Below, in pieces: positions 8,444-19,000 of a DNA stretch of 64,000 nt. The position numbers and the translations under genes were made by a program. The notes beneath the pieces are model-generated. The model saw only the letters and a list, made by a program, of their open reading frames with translations, did not search any database and was not told where the DNA came from. Location: contig WVWN01000053.1 of the NCBI GenBank assembly GCA_011773985.1, forward strand, positions 79,085-143,084, given 5' to 3'. Within the stretch, counting starts at the first letter, position 1. Each line of letters begins with the position of its first letter. This stretch comes from Candidatus Zixiibacteriota bacterium. GTDB taxonomy: Bacteria > RBG-13-66-14 > B26-G2 > WVWN01.

Positions 8444-10919
8444 CGGCCTCGGCCTTCTTCTTGCGCTTGGCCTCGCGCGCGAGCTTCTTCTCCCACTCCT
8501 CGGCCACGGCCTTCCTGGTGTGTTCGATTTCGGCGGCCGTCACTTGCTTGCGCATCTCCTCTACCTCGCGCATGACGCGCGCGAACTTCTGGCCCTCCGC
8601 GGCGCTGATCCACTCGAGCTGAAGGCGCTCGGGCCGGATGCTCAACTTCTCGAGCTTGTCCCAAAGGCGGTAGACGCGCTTGACCGTCTGACGGTTGGCG
8701 TCGATGTAGTGGCAGTCGGCGAAGTGGCAGCCGGAGACGAGCACGACCGGCGCGCCCTTCATAAACGCGTACAGGACGAAGTCCTCCGTCACGCGGGCAG
8801 AGCACATCGTCCGAACGAGGCGCGGCGTCGCCGGGTACTGCAGCCGCGACACGCCCGCGTTATCCGCCCCGGCGTACGAACACCAGTTACAGGCGAACGT
8901 GAATATTTTATTCTCGGGGTTTTCCTCGAGGAGAGCATCCATCTGGGCGTAGTACTGCTCGTCCGTGAAGTGGCCCATGGTCACGGCACCCTGGTTGCAC
9001 GTCGCGCCGCAGTTGCCGCAGCCCATGCACATCGCCGAGACGACCGAGGCGGTCTTCCTGTCCTTGTCCACGACGATGGCATTGAAGGGGCAAACCTTGG
9101 CGCACAGGCCGCAGCCGGTACAGAACGCCGCGTCGATGGAGGCCGTGATCGCCTCCGCCGTCACCTCGCCGGCGTTGAGGAGCGTCATGGCGCGCGCCAC
9201 GGCCGCCGAAGCCTGCGTCACCGAGTCCTTGACGTCCTTGGGCGATTCCGCGCAGCCGCAGATGTAAACGCCCCGCGTCGGCGTGTCCACCGGCTTGAGC
9301 TTCGGGTGCGCCTCCATGTAGAAGCCGTCGGCCGTCGTCGACAACGAGAGCAGCTTCTTGATTAGGGGGTTGTCCTGCCGCGGTATGACGCCCACCGACA
9401 GGATGACCATGTCGAACTCGCGCTCGACGACCTCGCCCGTCAACGTATTCTCGGCGGTGAGGAAGAGGTTTTTGGTCTCCGCGTCCTGGCGAATTTCGCC
9501 GGGCAGGCCGCGGATGTACTTGACGCCCTCCTCCCGCGAGCGCATGTAGAGGTCCTCGAAACCTTTTCCGAAGGCGCGTATGTCCATATAGAACACCGTG
9601 CACTCGCAATCCGGGTAGTGGTCGCGCAGCAGCAGCGTGTCCTTGACGGTGTTCATGCAGCAGATGTTCGAGCAGTAGCGGTTGCCTTTGTCGCCCGCGT
9701 TGTTGCGCGAACCTACGCATTGGATAAACGCGATGCGCCGGGGCACCTCGTGGTCCGACGGGCGTACGAAGTGGCCCTCCGTGGCGCCGCTGGCGCATAT
9801 CAGGCGCTCGAACTCCATGGAGGTGACGACGTTGTCGTAGCGCGTATAACAATATTCGTCGAGCTCCGTGGGGTCGTAGACGTCCATGCCCGTGGCGACG
9901 ACGATAACGCCCACGTCGAGCTCGACTACCTCGTCCTTCATGTCGTAGTCGATGCAGACCTTCTCGCATACCTCCTCGCACTTGCCGCAAGCGATGGGGT
10001 TCGTCCCGAGGCAGGCGTCCATGTCTATGATATACGACGCCGGGACGGCTTGCGGGAACGGCAGGTAAATCGCCTTGCGCGACGAGAGGCCCATCTGGAA
10101 TTCGTCCGGAACGACGACCGGGCAGACCTCGGCGCACTCCGCGCAGGAGTTGCAATCCTCCTCGCGGACGTAGCGCGCCTTCTTGCGAACCTTGACCTTA
10201 AAGTTGCCGACGTACCCGCCGACCCCTTCCACTTCGCTGTAAGCCATCAACTCGATCCGGGGATGCCTACCGACATCCATCATCTTGGGACCGAGTATTC
10301 ATATCGCGCAGTCCATGGTCGGGAACGTCTTGTCGAGCCGCGCCATGATGCCGCCGATGGACGGCTCCTTATCGACCAGGTAGACCTGGTAACCGGCGCC
10401 CGCCAGGTCGAGCGAGGCCTGGATGCCGGCCACGCCGCCGCCTACGACGAGCGCGGCCTGCGTCACCGGCATGCTGGTTTCCTCGCGCGCTTGCAGCCGC
10501 GCCGCCCGGGCCGCGGCGCTCTTGACGAGGTCCTTCGCCTTCGCCGTCGCGCCGTCCTTGTCGCCGCCGTGCACCCAGGAGCAGTGTTCGCGCAAGTTCG
10601 CCATCTCCAAAAGGTACGGGTTTAACCCTTCGCTCGCGATGCAGGCGCGGAACGTCGGTTCGTGCATGAGCGGCGAGCAGGAGGCCACGACGACGCGGTT
10701 CAGGTTGTGCTCGCGGATCGCGGCCTTGATTTCGTTCTGGCCCGGGTCCGCGCAGGTATACCGGTTGCGGACGGCGCATACGACGCGGGGAAGCGTCGCC
10801 GCGTAATCCGTAACGGCCTGCGTGTCCACCGAGCCGGCGATGTTCAGGCCGCAGTCGCAGATGAATACGCCGACGCGAAGGCCGTCGCCCGCGGCCGTCT
10901 GCTTTTCTTCGTTGGGCAA
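8412..10919 (-). CDS. hdrA: HdrA1: selenocysteine-type HdrA fused to MvhD
   Basis: HdrA is the flavin subunit at which electron bifurcation occurs. The 835-residue chain is read through one TGA at 10299-10301. The context [20 protein letters not shown] has the TGA where the conserved FAD-loop cysteine of HdrA lies, so residue 207 is taken as selenocysteine. Domains in order: N-terminal CDCGLN domain (21-26), FAD site GGGVAG (160-165), Sec loop, ferredoxin insert, two C-terminal [4Fe-4S] sites (CTGCGLC near 597, CMGCGNC near 629) and an MvhD domain (from about 668; CNWCSYAGAD, SGCHFADCHY), then a charged tail. The start is TTG at 10919 after a GGGGGTG ribosome site; ATG starts further in would lose the CDCG motif. 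Confidence 0.9.
10261..10278 (-). promoter_or_regulatory. SECIS-like hairpin of hdrA1
   Basis: On the coding strand GGATGTC-GGTA-GGCATCC can form a 7-bp stem (one G-U pair) with loop GGTA. The loop starts 28 nt after the TGA, within the usual spacing for bacterial SECIS elements, which favour a G at the loop start. The same 18 bases recur after the TGA of the other two hdrA genes. They encode the conserved VGRHP, so protein constraint contributes, but Gly GGT and Arg AGG are unusual codons here. Confidence 0.65.
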
Positions 10920-10945
10920 ATCGTCACCCCCTTACGTCAGGATGA

Positions 10946-12130
10946 TTACTTCTCTTCGGTACTTGAGGCTTTGACTTCTTTACTTTCGCCGTTCAAACGC
11001 GACGCCACCGCCGAGGTGAGGTCGCGCATCTCCATCTTAATCTCGTCGCCCAGGTTGGGGTCGTTCATGGCGCACCGCAAATGAATTTCACACTTGGGGC
11101 ACGCCGTTACGAGCGTCGCCGCGCCCGTCGCCCGCGCCTCGCGGAGCCGCTCGAGCTGGACTTCTTTCGAGAAGCGGTCGCAGTTGAGCCAGCCGTTGCC
11201 CGCGCAACACACCGCGCCTTTACCCGAGCGCGCCATCTCGGCCAACTCCACGCCCGCGGCGGCGAGGACCTGCCGCGGGGCTTCCACGACGCCGGCGAAG
11301 CGCGCCAGCCGGCACGGGTCCTGGAACGTAACCTTCTCCCCCTCGTCGTCGACGAAGTTTAACTCCCCGGCGCGCTCGGCGACGACCTCGCTTATATGCT
11401 TGACCTTGAAGGGCAGCGTTCCTACGACCTTAGCGTAATCGGCCTTGAACGTATAGTAACACTCCGGGCAGTTGAAGATCACGGCCTTCACGCCCCTGGC
11501 CTTCAGCAGCTCGACGTTCTTGCGGGCGAGCCTCTCGAAGTTCGCGACGTCGCCGCCCCACAACAGGTCGTGACCGCAGCACCTCTCGTCAGGCGCGAGG
11601 ACCGGCTCGAGGCCCAGCGCGTTGAGCATTTTCACGGCGCCCTTGACGCCGGCGAGCGTGTCCACCTCGAGCTCGGTGAAGAACGCGTCGAAGTACGGCG
11701 CGCAACCCGCGAAGAAAGCGACCTCCCCCTGGTCCGTTATCTTCAGGTCCTCCGTAACCCAGCCGAGCCGTTCCTGGTTCAACTCGTCTGCGGTCATGAG
11801 CTTCATCAGCGACTGCATCGCGCCGCCGTGGCTGCAGTTGCCGGCAAACTCGGCGCCGTACGTCGCCCGCCGCAGCTCGCGGATGAGGTCTACGAAATGC
11901 ACCCCCGAGGGGCATCGCTCGTCGCAGGCCATGCACGTCAGGCAAATCGAAAGCTCGTTCGCCGTCGGCAGCCGTCCCCCGCCGAGCGCCTGGCTGATGA
12001 GGCGGCGCGGCGAGTACGAACGATTGTAGCGCGCGACGACGCAGCTCGAGGTGCACTTGCCGCACTCCAGGCAGAGGAAGGCGTTCGCTTCCCTCAACGT
12101 GCGCGCGTCTACGGGCGTGGTTGCTTCCAT
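10946..12130 (-). CDS. HdrD-like protein (HdrC-HdrB fusion)
   Basis: The 394 residues join an HdrC-like ferredoxin part to HdrB-like CCG domains, the layout of HdrD and related Fe-S oxidoreductases. Cluster ligands are C20-C23-C26-C30 (CLECGKCTSSC) and C63-C66-C69-C73 (CLTCMACDERC). The CCG-type motifs CCGHD with CPEC and CCAGNG with CPKC follow. No membrane segment is visible, so it is probably cytoplasmic. It sits between mvhD (11 bp away) and hdrA1 (26 bp away) and would be a second disulfide- or quinone-independent electron acceptor arm beside HdrBC. Other two-domain Fe-S proteins such as GlpC- or LldE-like subunits are distant alternatives; the context favours Hdr. Confidence 0.88.
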   Translation of the reverse strand: MEATTPVDARTLREANAFLCLECGKCTSSCVVARYNRSYSPRRLISQALGGGRLPTANELSICLTCMACDERCPSGVHFVDLIRELRRATYGAEFAGNCSHGGAMQSLMKLMTADELNQERLGWVTEDLKITDQGEVAFFAGCAPYFDAFFTELEVDTLAGVKGAVKMLNALGLEPVLAPDERCCGHDLLWGGDVANFERLARKNVELLKARGVKAVIFNCPECYYTFKADYAKVVGTLPFKVKHISEVVAERAGELNFVDDEGEKVTFQDPCRLARFAGVVEAPRQVLAAAGVELAEMARSGKGAVCCAGNGWLNCDRFSKEVQLERLREARATGAATLVTACPKCEIHLRCAMNDPNLGDEIKMEMRDLTSAVASRLNGESKEVKASSTEEK

Positions 12131-12141
12131 AATTTTTTATC

Positions 12142-12807
12142 TCACTTGGCCAAGGCCGCGACGTCGGCGAACGCCTCGGCTTTTTGCGGCAGCTCGCGTT
12201 CCGGCGGCGCGAGTTTGGACGGGCCCAGCGCGCGGACCTGCTCCACGAACTCGTCGATGACGCGGGCGAACTTGACGCCCTCCGCGGCGCTGATCCACTC
12301 GAGGCGAATCCGCCCCTCCTCGACGCCGAGGATCTTGAGGAGCGCCTTCGTCTTCTCGAACTGCTCGACGGCGCGCTCGTTGCCGAAGATGTAGTGGCAG
12401 TCGCCGAAGTGGCAGCCGGAGACCAGCACGCCGTCGGCGCCGAGCTCGAACGCCCGGAGGATAAACGCCGGATGCACCCGCCCCGAACACATCACGCGGA
12501 TTATCCTGAAATGGGGCGAATACTGTATGCGCGACACGCCCGCGGTATCGGCGCCCGCGTACGAGCACCAGTTGCAGGCGAAGACGACGATGCGAGGAAT
12601 GAACCCCTCGCGCGCCGGCTTTTCAACCCTCCGCGTTCCCTGTGCAGATGCCGCCTTCTTGGCCCGCGCCCGTCGGGCCGGGGGCGCCTTTTGGGCGGTA
12701 GCCTTCGCGGAAGCGGTTGCCGCGCCCTTCTTACGGGCTTTCGCTTTTTTCGCCGGCGCCTTCGTCTCGGCCTCGGCCGCGGCGCTCTTACCCTTGGGCG
12801 GCGTCAT
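12142..12807 (-). CDS. mvhD: MvhD-like iron-sulfur protein with Lys/Ala-rich N-terminal tail
   Basis: MvhD passes electrons from the MvhAG hydrogenase (or formate dehydrogenase) to HdrA via a [2Fe-2S] cluster. The MvhD domain starts near residue 72 with C78/C81 (CNWCSYAGAD), followed by CSGRVHP and SGCHFGDCHY; cysteine, not selenocysteine, is used. Residues 1-68 are an unusual extension rich in Lys, Ala and Pro, of the kind seen in disordered nucleic-acid-binding tails. The start ATG at 12807 overlaps the hdrA2 stop (ATGA). No hydrogenase large or small subunit is nearby, so its donor is encoded elsewhere. Confidence 0.9.
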   Translation of the reverse strand: MTPPKGKSAAAEAETKAPAKKAKARKKGAATASAKATAQKAPPARRARAKKAASAQGTRRVEKPAREGFIPRIVVFACNWCSYAGADTAGVSRIQYSPHFRIIRVMCSGRVHPAFILRAFELGADGVLVSGCHFGDCHYIFGNERAVEQFEKTKALLKILGVEEGRIRLEWISAAEGVKFARVIDEFVEQVRALGPSKLAPPERELPQKAEAFADVAALAK

Positions 12808-15800
12808 TTGTCCGTTTCACCCTGGAGGACCGTCTCAAGCATAGTGTGGATTTGTAAATCGGTGAAGTGACGGGCTACGACGGCGCCCGTGGGGCACCAT
12901 ACGGCGCACGTCCCGCACCCCTTGCACAACGCCTCGTTAATCCGTGAGACGTAGACGTCCGGGGCGAGCTGAACGAGCTCGGGGGCGTTGAATTGGCAAA
13001 TCTCGACGCACTGGCCGCACCCGCGACAGAGCTCCTCGTTGACCTCGGCCACCGTCGGCTCGAGCTTTACGCTGTCTCGCGCCAGGAGCCGGGCGACCTT
13101 GGCCGCGGCGGCCGACGCTTGGGACAACGAGTCCGCGATATCCTTGGGCGCCTGGAGGCAGCCGACGATGAAGACGCCGTCCGTCGTCGTCTCCACCGGC
13201 CCCAACTCCGGGTGCCGCTCCATGAGGAACTTGTCCTCGCCGCGAGGTATCTTGAAGATCGATTGTAAAATCGTAGTATCCGGCTCGCGCGGCACCATAC
13301 CCGTCGAGAGGACGACGAGGTCCGCCCGAGCCCGCACGCGCGACTTGAGCAATACGTCGTACGCCTCGACCGCGGCGGCGGCCTTATCGCCGATTACCTC
13401 GGCCTTATCGTCCTCCGCGATCTTTACGAAGAGAACGCCGTTACCGCGCGCGGCGCGGTACATCTCCTCCGCGCCGTCGCTTATGGTTCGGATGTCCTTG
13501 TAGAAGACGGTCACGTTCGCGCCGTGCTCGCGCAGCATCATCGCCTGTTTGATCGTCGTCGGGCAACAGTAACGCGAACAGCCCGGGTTGCCGCCCTCGC
13601 ACCTCGAGCCTACGCACTGGATGAAAGCTACGTTCTCCGGGTGCTTGCCGTCCACGAGCGCCCGGCCGGCGTTGGCGGCGAAATTCTGCTCCAAATCCAG
13701 ACTCGTAATTACGTTCGGATGCCGGCCGTATCCGTACTCGCCTTTGGGCTCGTATAGGTCGGCCCCCGTCGCCAGCACGATGGCGCCCACGCGAGCCTTT
13801 TTGGTAGCGCCCTTCTTCTTGCCGGAGGCGTCGGCGAGCTCGACGTCGAAGTTGCCCACGAAGCCGTCTACGCGGGCTACCTCGGTGTTGAGCAATATCT
13901 CGACGCCGGCTTCCTCCAGCTGCTCTATTTTCTCGCGGATCAATTTTTCGGCGTCGCGGCCGGACGGGTATAGCTTGGTCAACGACGGCTTATTCAAGCG
14001 GCCGCCGAGTTTATTCGTCTTTTCTACCAGAATCGTCTTGAAATGCTGCCGGGCTATCTCGAGCGCGGCCTGCAGGCCGGCCACGCCCCCGCCCACCACC
14101 AGCGCCGTCCGTTCCACCGGCACGTCGATCATATGCAGCGGCTCGAGGCGGCGGGCGCGGGCGACCGCCATGGATATCTGGTCGCGGGCGCGCGCCAGCG
14201 CGGCCCCCGGCGCGCCCACGTGCACCCACGAACACTGGTCGCGGATATTCACCATCTCGAAGAGGTACGCGTTCAGGCCCACGGCCTCGCAAGCCTTTCG
14301 GAATACCGGCTCGTGCGTGCGCGGCGTGCAGGCGGCCACGACGAGGCGGTTCAGCTTATGCTCGAGGATGGCGTCCTGGACGGCGCGTTGGCTGGTATCG
14401 GAACACGCGAAGAGCTCGTCCGCGGCATACACAACGCCGTCGAGGCCGCGGGCGTACTCCACGAGATTCTGGATGTCCAGCAGGCCCGCGATGTTGGCGC
14501 CGCAGTGACAGACGAAAACGCCCACTCGGTGGTCGCCCGACGTATCCAAGGCTTCCACCTCCACGACCTCGTCCGGGACGCGACACGCCGCGACGTGTTT
14601 GGCCGCGAGCGCCGCGGCCCCCGACGCCTGGGCGACGCAATCCGGGATGACCTGGGGCCCGCCCGCCGAGCCGCAGAGGTAAATGCCGTCTCGCGTCGTC
14701 TCGAGGTAGAAGGAGTCCGGGTCCCGTTTGCGGAAGAAGCCGTACCGGTTGAGCTCCACGCCCAAGGTCTCGGCCAGCGCGCGCGCCGTCTCGTTGGGCC
14801 GCGCCGCCACCGAGAGTACGACCAGGTCGGCGTCCAGCTTCACCTGTTCGCCGGTCAACGTGTCCTCGGCGTACACCGTAAGGTCGCCGCCGCCGTCGCC
14901 CACTATCTTCGCCGGCCGGCCCCGTACGTAACGAATCTCGTCTACCTCGTGGGAACGCTGCACGAACTGGTCGAAGCCCTTCCCGAAGGCCCGCAAATCG
15001 GTGTAAAGGATGGTCATGGATTCGACGTTGGGGTCGTGGATCTTGGCGAGCATGGCGTCCTTGACGGCGTTCATGCAGCAGAAGCGCGAGCAGAAGTGCT
15101 GGCCTCCTTCGCCGCGCGCGCCGACGCACTGCACGAAGACTATTCGCCGGGGCGGCTTGCGGTCCGTCGGTCGGACGACGCGGCCTTGCGTGGGGCCGGA
15201 GGCGCTGAGCAACCGCTCGAACTCGAGCGAGGTCATCACGTTCTCGTAGATGCCGTACCCGTAATTCCGCATCACGCGGGGGTCGAACTCGTCGAAGCCG
15301 GTGGCGACGATGACGGCGCCGACGTTGACGTCGACGTCGCGGACGCGTTGGTCGAAGTCGACGGCACCTCGCGGGCAGGCGTCGGCGCATTTGCTGCACG
15401 CCAGGAACGCCTCCTCGTTAAGGCAGACGTCGCGGTCGATCATATACGCCGGCGGTACGGCCTGCGGGAAGGGCCGGTACACGGCTTTGCGCGCCCCCAG
15501 GCCGTGCTCGTAGACGTTGGGCGCGACCATCGGGCACACCGCCTCGCAATCGCCGCACCCGACGCACGCGTCCTCGTCAACGTAGCGCGGGTAGCGGCGC
15601 ACCGTCGCGACGAAGTCCCCCGGTTCGCCCCGAAGGCCCACTAATTCCGAAAGGGTAAGAAGCTCGACGTTAGGATGCCTACCGACATCCATCATCTTGG
15701 GGCCGAGTATTCATATCGAGCAGTCCATCGTGGGGAAGGTCTTGTCGAGCTGGCTCATACGGCCGCCGATGCTGGGGCCGCGTTCGACCAGGTGGACCTT

Positions 15801-15944
15801 CACGCGGGCGTCGGCCAAATCGAGCGCCGCCTGGATGCCGGCGATGCCGCCGCCCAACACGAGGACGCCCTTCGCTTCACTCGGCGCCGCTTCGGGCTCC
15901 GTTTCCCTCTTCGACTCGTTCTCCTTTTCGTTATCGAAAGGCAT
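12804..15944 (-). CDS. hdrA: HdrA2: tandem double HdrA selenoprotein
   Basis: The 1046-residue chain needs read-through of the TGA at 15711-15713 (Sec78, context TMDCSI-U-ILGPK). Module 1 lacks the N-terminal CxCG domain and begins with FAD site GGGIAG (31-36), then the Sec loop and a ferredoxin insert (CVGCGDC). Module 2 is a second HdrA with CHCGAN (from Cys479), a second FAD site GGGVAG near 617 and two terminal clusters (CRGCGQC near 971, CKGCGTC near 1004). In module 2 the loop that carries Cys or Sec reads [11 protein letters not shown] and has neither. Start ATG 15944 is chosen over GTG 15953 because it aligns with the hdrA3 start. It is a duplicate of hdrA3 without the GltD insert. 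Confidence 0.9.
13129..13256. repeat. 128-bp exact repeat, hdrA2 copy
   Basis: This block in the C-terminal coding region of hdrA2 is identical base for base with 16347-16474 in hdrA3. Neighbouring bases differ at silent sites, so it looks like a gene-conversion tract between paralogs. Confidence 0.85.
15594..15818. repeat. 225-bp exact repeat, hdrA2 copy
   Basis: Identical to 20219-20443. It covers the FAD region, the TGA, the SECIS-like hairpin and the start of the ferredoxin insert of hdrA2. Identity at every silent site implies recent duplication or gene conversion. Confidence 0.9.
15673..15690 (-). promoter_or_regulatory. SECIS-like hairpin of hdrA2
   Basis: Same GGATGTC-GGTA-GGCATCC hairpin as in hdrA1, with loop start 28 nt after the TGA at 15711-15713. 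It lies inside a 225-bp block identical to hdrA3, so it is not independent of that copy. Confidence 0.6.
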
Positions 15945-15945
15945 C

Positions 15946-15987
15946 TTAACCACGTTCGAACGTCGTTAAATTGATTTCTACCATACC
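15946..15987 (-). pseudogene. Relic of the korC 3' end upstream of hdrA2
   Basis: Read on the minus strand this stretch encodes [13 protein letters not shown] then TAA. The intact korC has [13 protein letters not shown] at the corresponding place, directly over the hdrA3 start. The TAC (Tyr) that follows in korC is TAA here, and the next bases are the hdrA ATG in both. It marks the upstream end of the duplicated block. It is probably untranslated, having no start or ribosome site. Confidence 0.75.
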
Positions 15988-16009
15988 GTTCAATTCGCGT
16001 GTCGGCTTT

Positions 16010-19000
16010 TTACGCTTGGGCGTCGTCTACCTTTTCTCTCTGTAAAGCCGTTTCCAACATGGCGTGGACCTGCAAGTCGGTGAAGTGGCGGGCCATGATC
16101 GCGCCCGTGGGGCACCAAACGGCGCAGGTCCCGCACCCCTTGCACACCGCCTTGTTAACCCGCGCAACGTAAACGCCCGACTCGAGCTGGACCAGCCCCG
16201 GCGCGTTAAACCGGCAAATTTCTGCGCACTGGCCGCAACCGCGGCAAAGTTCCTCGTTGACCTCGGCGATCGCCGGCTCGAGCTTAACGGTGTCCCGCGC
16301 GAGCAGGCGCGCGACTTTGGCCGCGGCGGCCGACGCCTGGGACAAAGAGTCCGCGATATCCTTGGGCGCCTGGAGGCAGCCGACGATGAAGACGCCGTCC
16401 GTCGTCGTCTCCACCGGCCCCAACTCCGGGTGCCGCTCCATGAGGAACTTGTCCTCGCCGCGAGGTATCTTGAAAATAGACTGCAAGATCGTCGTATCCG
16501 GTTCGCGCGGCACCATACCCGTCGAGAGGACGACGAGGTCCGCCGGCGCCCGGACGCGCGACTTGAGCAGTACGTCGTACGCCTCGACCGCGGCGGCGGC
16601 CTTATCGCCGATTACCTCGGCCCTGTCGTACTCCGCGATCTTTACGAAGAGAACGCCGTTACCGCGCGCGGCGCGGTACATCTCCTCCGCGCCGTCGCTT
16701 ATGGTCCGGATGTCCTTGTAGAAGACGGTTACGTTCGCGCCGTGCTCGCGCAGCATCATCGCCTGCTTGATCGTCGTCGGGCAACAGTAACGCGAACAGC
16801 CCGGGTTGCCGCCCTCGCACTTCGAGCCTACGCACTGGATGAAAGCTACATTTTCCGGGTGCTTCCAATCGAAGACGGCGCGGCCGGCGTTCGCGGCGAA
16901 ATTCTGCTCGAGCTCCAGACTCGTAATTACGTTCGCGTACTCGCCGTAGCCGTACTCGCCCGCGGGGTCGTAGAGGCCGGCGCCCACGGCGAGGACGATC
17001 GCGCCCGCGCGCATCTCCGTCGCCGTGCCCTTCCTCTTCCCGGAGGGATCGGCGAGCTCGACGTCGAAGTTGCCCACGAAACCGTCCGCGCGCGTAACCT
17101 CCGTGTCGAGCATTATCTCGACGCCCGCTTCCTCGAGTCCGGCCATCTTCTCGCCGATGAGCTTCTCCGCATCCCGACCGGTGGGGTACAACTTCGTCAG
17201 CGACGGCTTGTTTAGACGGCCGCCCAATTTATCCGTTTTCTCCACGATAATAGTCTTGAAGCCCTGGTGTGCGATCTCGAGCGCGGCCTGTAGGCCCGCG
17301 ACGCCGCCGCCCACCACGAGCGCCGCCGGTTCCACCGGGACGTCGATCATGTGCAGAGGCTCGAGGCGGCGCGCGCGGGCGGCCGCCATCGCTATCTGGT
17401 CGCGCGCCCGCGCCAGCGCGGCCTCCGGCTCGCCGACGTGCACCCACGAGCACTGGTCGCGGATGTTGACCATCTCGAAGAGGTAGGCGTTCAGGCCCAC
17501 GGCCTCGCAAGCCTTGCGAAACACGGGCTCGTGGGTTCGCGGCGTGCACGCGGCCACGACGAGGCGGTTAAGTTTGTGTTCCAGGATAGCGTCCTGGATA
17601 ACGCGTTGGCTGCTATCGGAACACGCGAAGAGCTCGTCGGAGGCGCATACGACGCCCTCTAGTTGGGAGGCGTGGTCGACCAAGTTCTGAATATCCAGCA
17701 GACCCGCGATGTTGGCGCCGCAGTGGCAGATAAAGACGCCGACGCGGGGCTCGCCCGAGGTATCCACGGGTTCGACCTTTACCACTTCGTCCGGGACCCT
17801 TTGCAGCGCGACGTGCTTGGCCGCGAGCGCCGCGGCGCCGGAGGCCTGGGCGACGCAATCGGGTATAACTTGGGGCCCGCCGGCCGAGCCGCAGAGGTAA
17901 ATCCCGTCGCGCGTGGTCTCGAGGTAGAAGCAATCGGGGTTCCGTTTGCGTATAAAGCCGTACGGGTCAAGCTCTATGCCGAGTGCCTCGGCGAGGTCGC
18001 GCGTGGTTTCGTTGGGGCGCGCCGCCACCGAGAGAACGACGAGGTCCGCCTCCAGCTGAATCTGCGTACCCGCCAACGTATCCTCGGCGTACACGGTCAA
18101 CGTGCCGCCGTCACCGCCGACGATCTTCGCCGGCCGGCCGCGCACGTAGTGGATCTCGTCGACCTCACGCGAACGCTCGACGAACTGCTCGAACCCCTTG
18201 CCGAACGCCCGCAGGTCCGTATAGAGGATCGTCATGGACTCGACGCTCGGGTCGTGAATCTTAGCGAGCATCGCGTCCTTGACCGCGTTCATGCAGCAGA
18301 AACGCGAACAGAAGTGCTGGCCGCCCTCGCCTCGCGCGCCCACGCACTGGATATAGACGATGCGTTTAGGCGGCTTGCGGTCCGTAGGCCGGACGATTTG
18401 GCCCTGCGTGGGGCCCGAGGCGCTGAGCATACGCTCGAACTCGAGCGAGGTCATTACGTTATCGTATACGCCGTAGCCGTAGTTCCGCATCACGCGGGGG
18501 TCGAACTCGTCGAAGCCGGTCGCGACGATGACGGCGCCGACGGGGATTTCTTCCGTTTTCTCCGTATCGAAATGCCGGATCGCCTCCGGTTTGCAGGCGG
18601 CGACGCACTCCAGACACTCGGCGCAGATGCCGCAGCTCAGGCAGCGCTTGGCTTCCGCTACGGCCTGCTCTTCCGTCAGACCCAGCTCCACCTCGTCGAA
18701 GTTGCCCTCGCGTTTCTCGGGCGGAAGCTCGAACATCTTCGCTCGAGGCGTCGGCACCGCGTCGTCTTTGGGAACGTCCTCGGATTCGACAACCGGCAAC
18801 GACGACGGTTCCGGGACGGCGTACTCGCCGCCGTTCAGATAGTCGATTATCCCCCGGGCGGCCCGCCGCCCTTGCGCCATGGCCTCCGTCACCATACCCG
18901 GGCCGGTGACGACGTCGCCGCCGGCGAAGACGCCCGGCCGGCCGGTCATGCCGGTCTTCTCGTCGACCTCGACGGTCCGCCACTTGGTAAGGCAAATCGC

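Noticed and set aside
10299..10301. The TGA codons in hdrA read as ordinary stops, frameshifts or pseudogenes
   Set aside because: The same TGA context recurs in three genes, homology continues in the same frame with no base gained or lost, and a fixed hairpin follows each. Nonsense mutation is much less likely than Sec.
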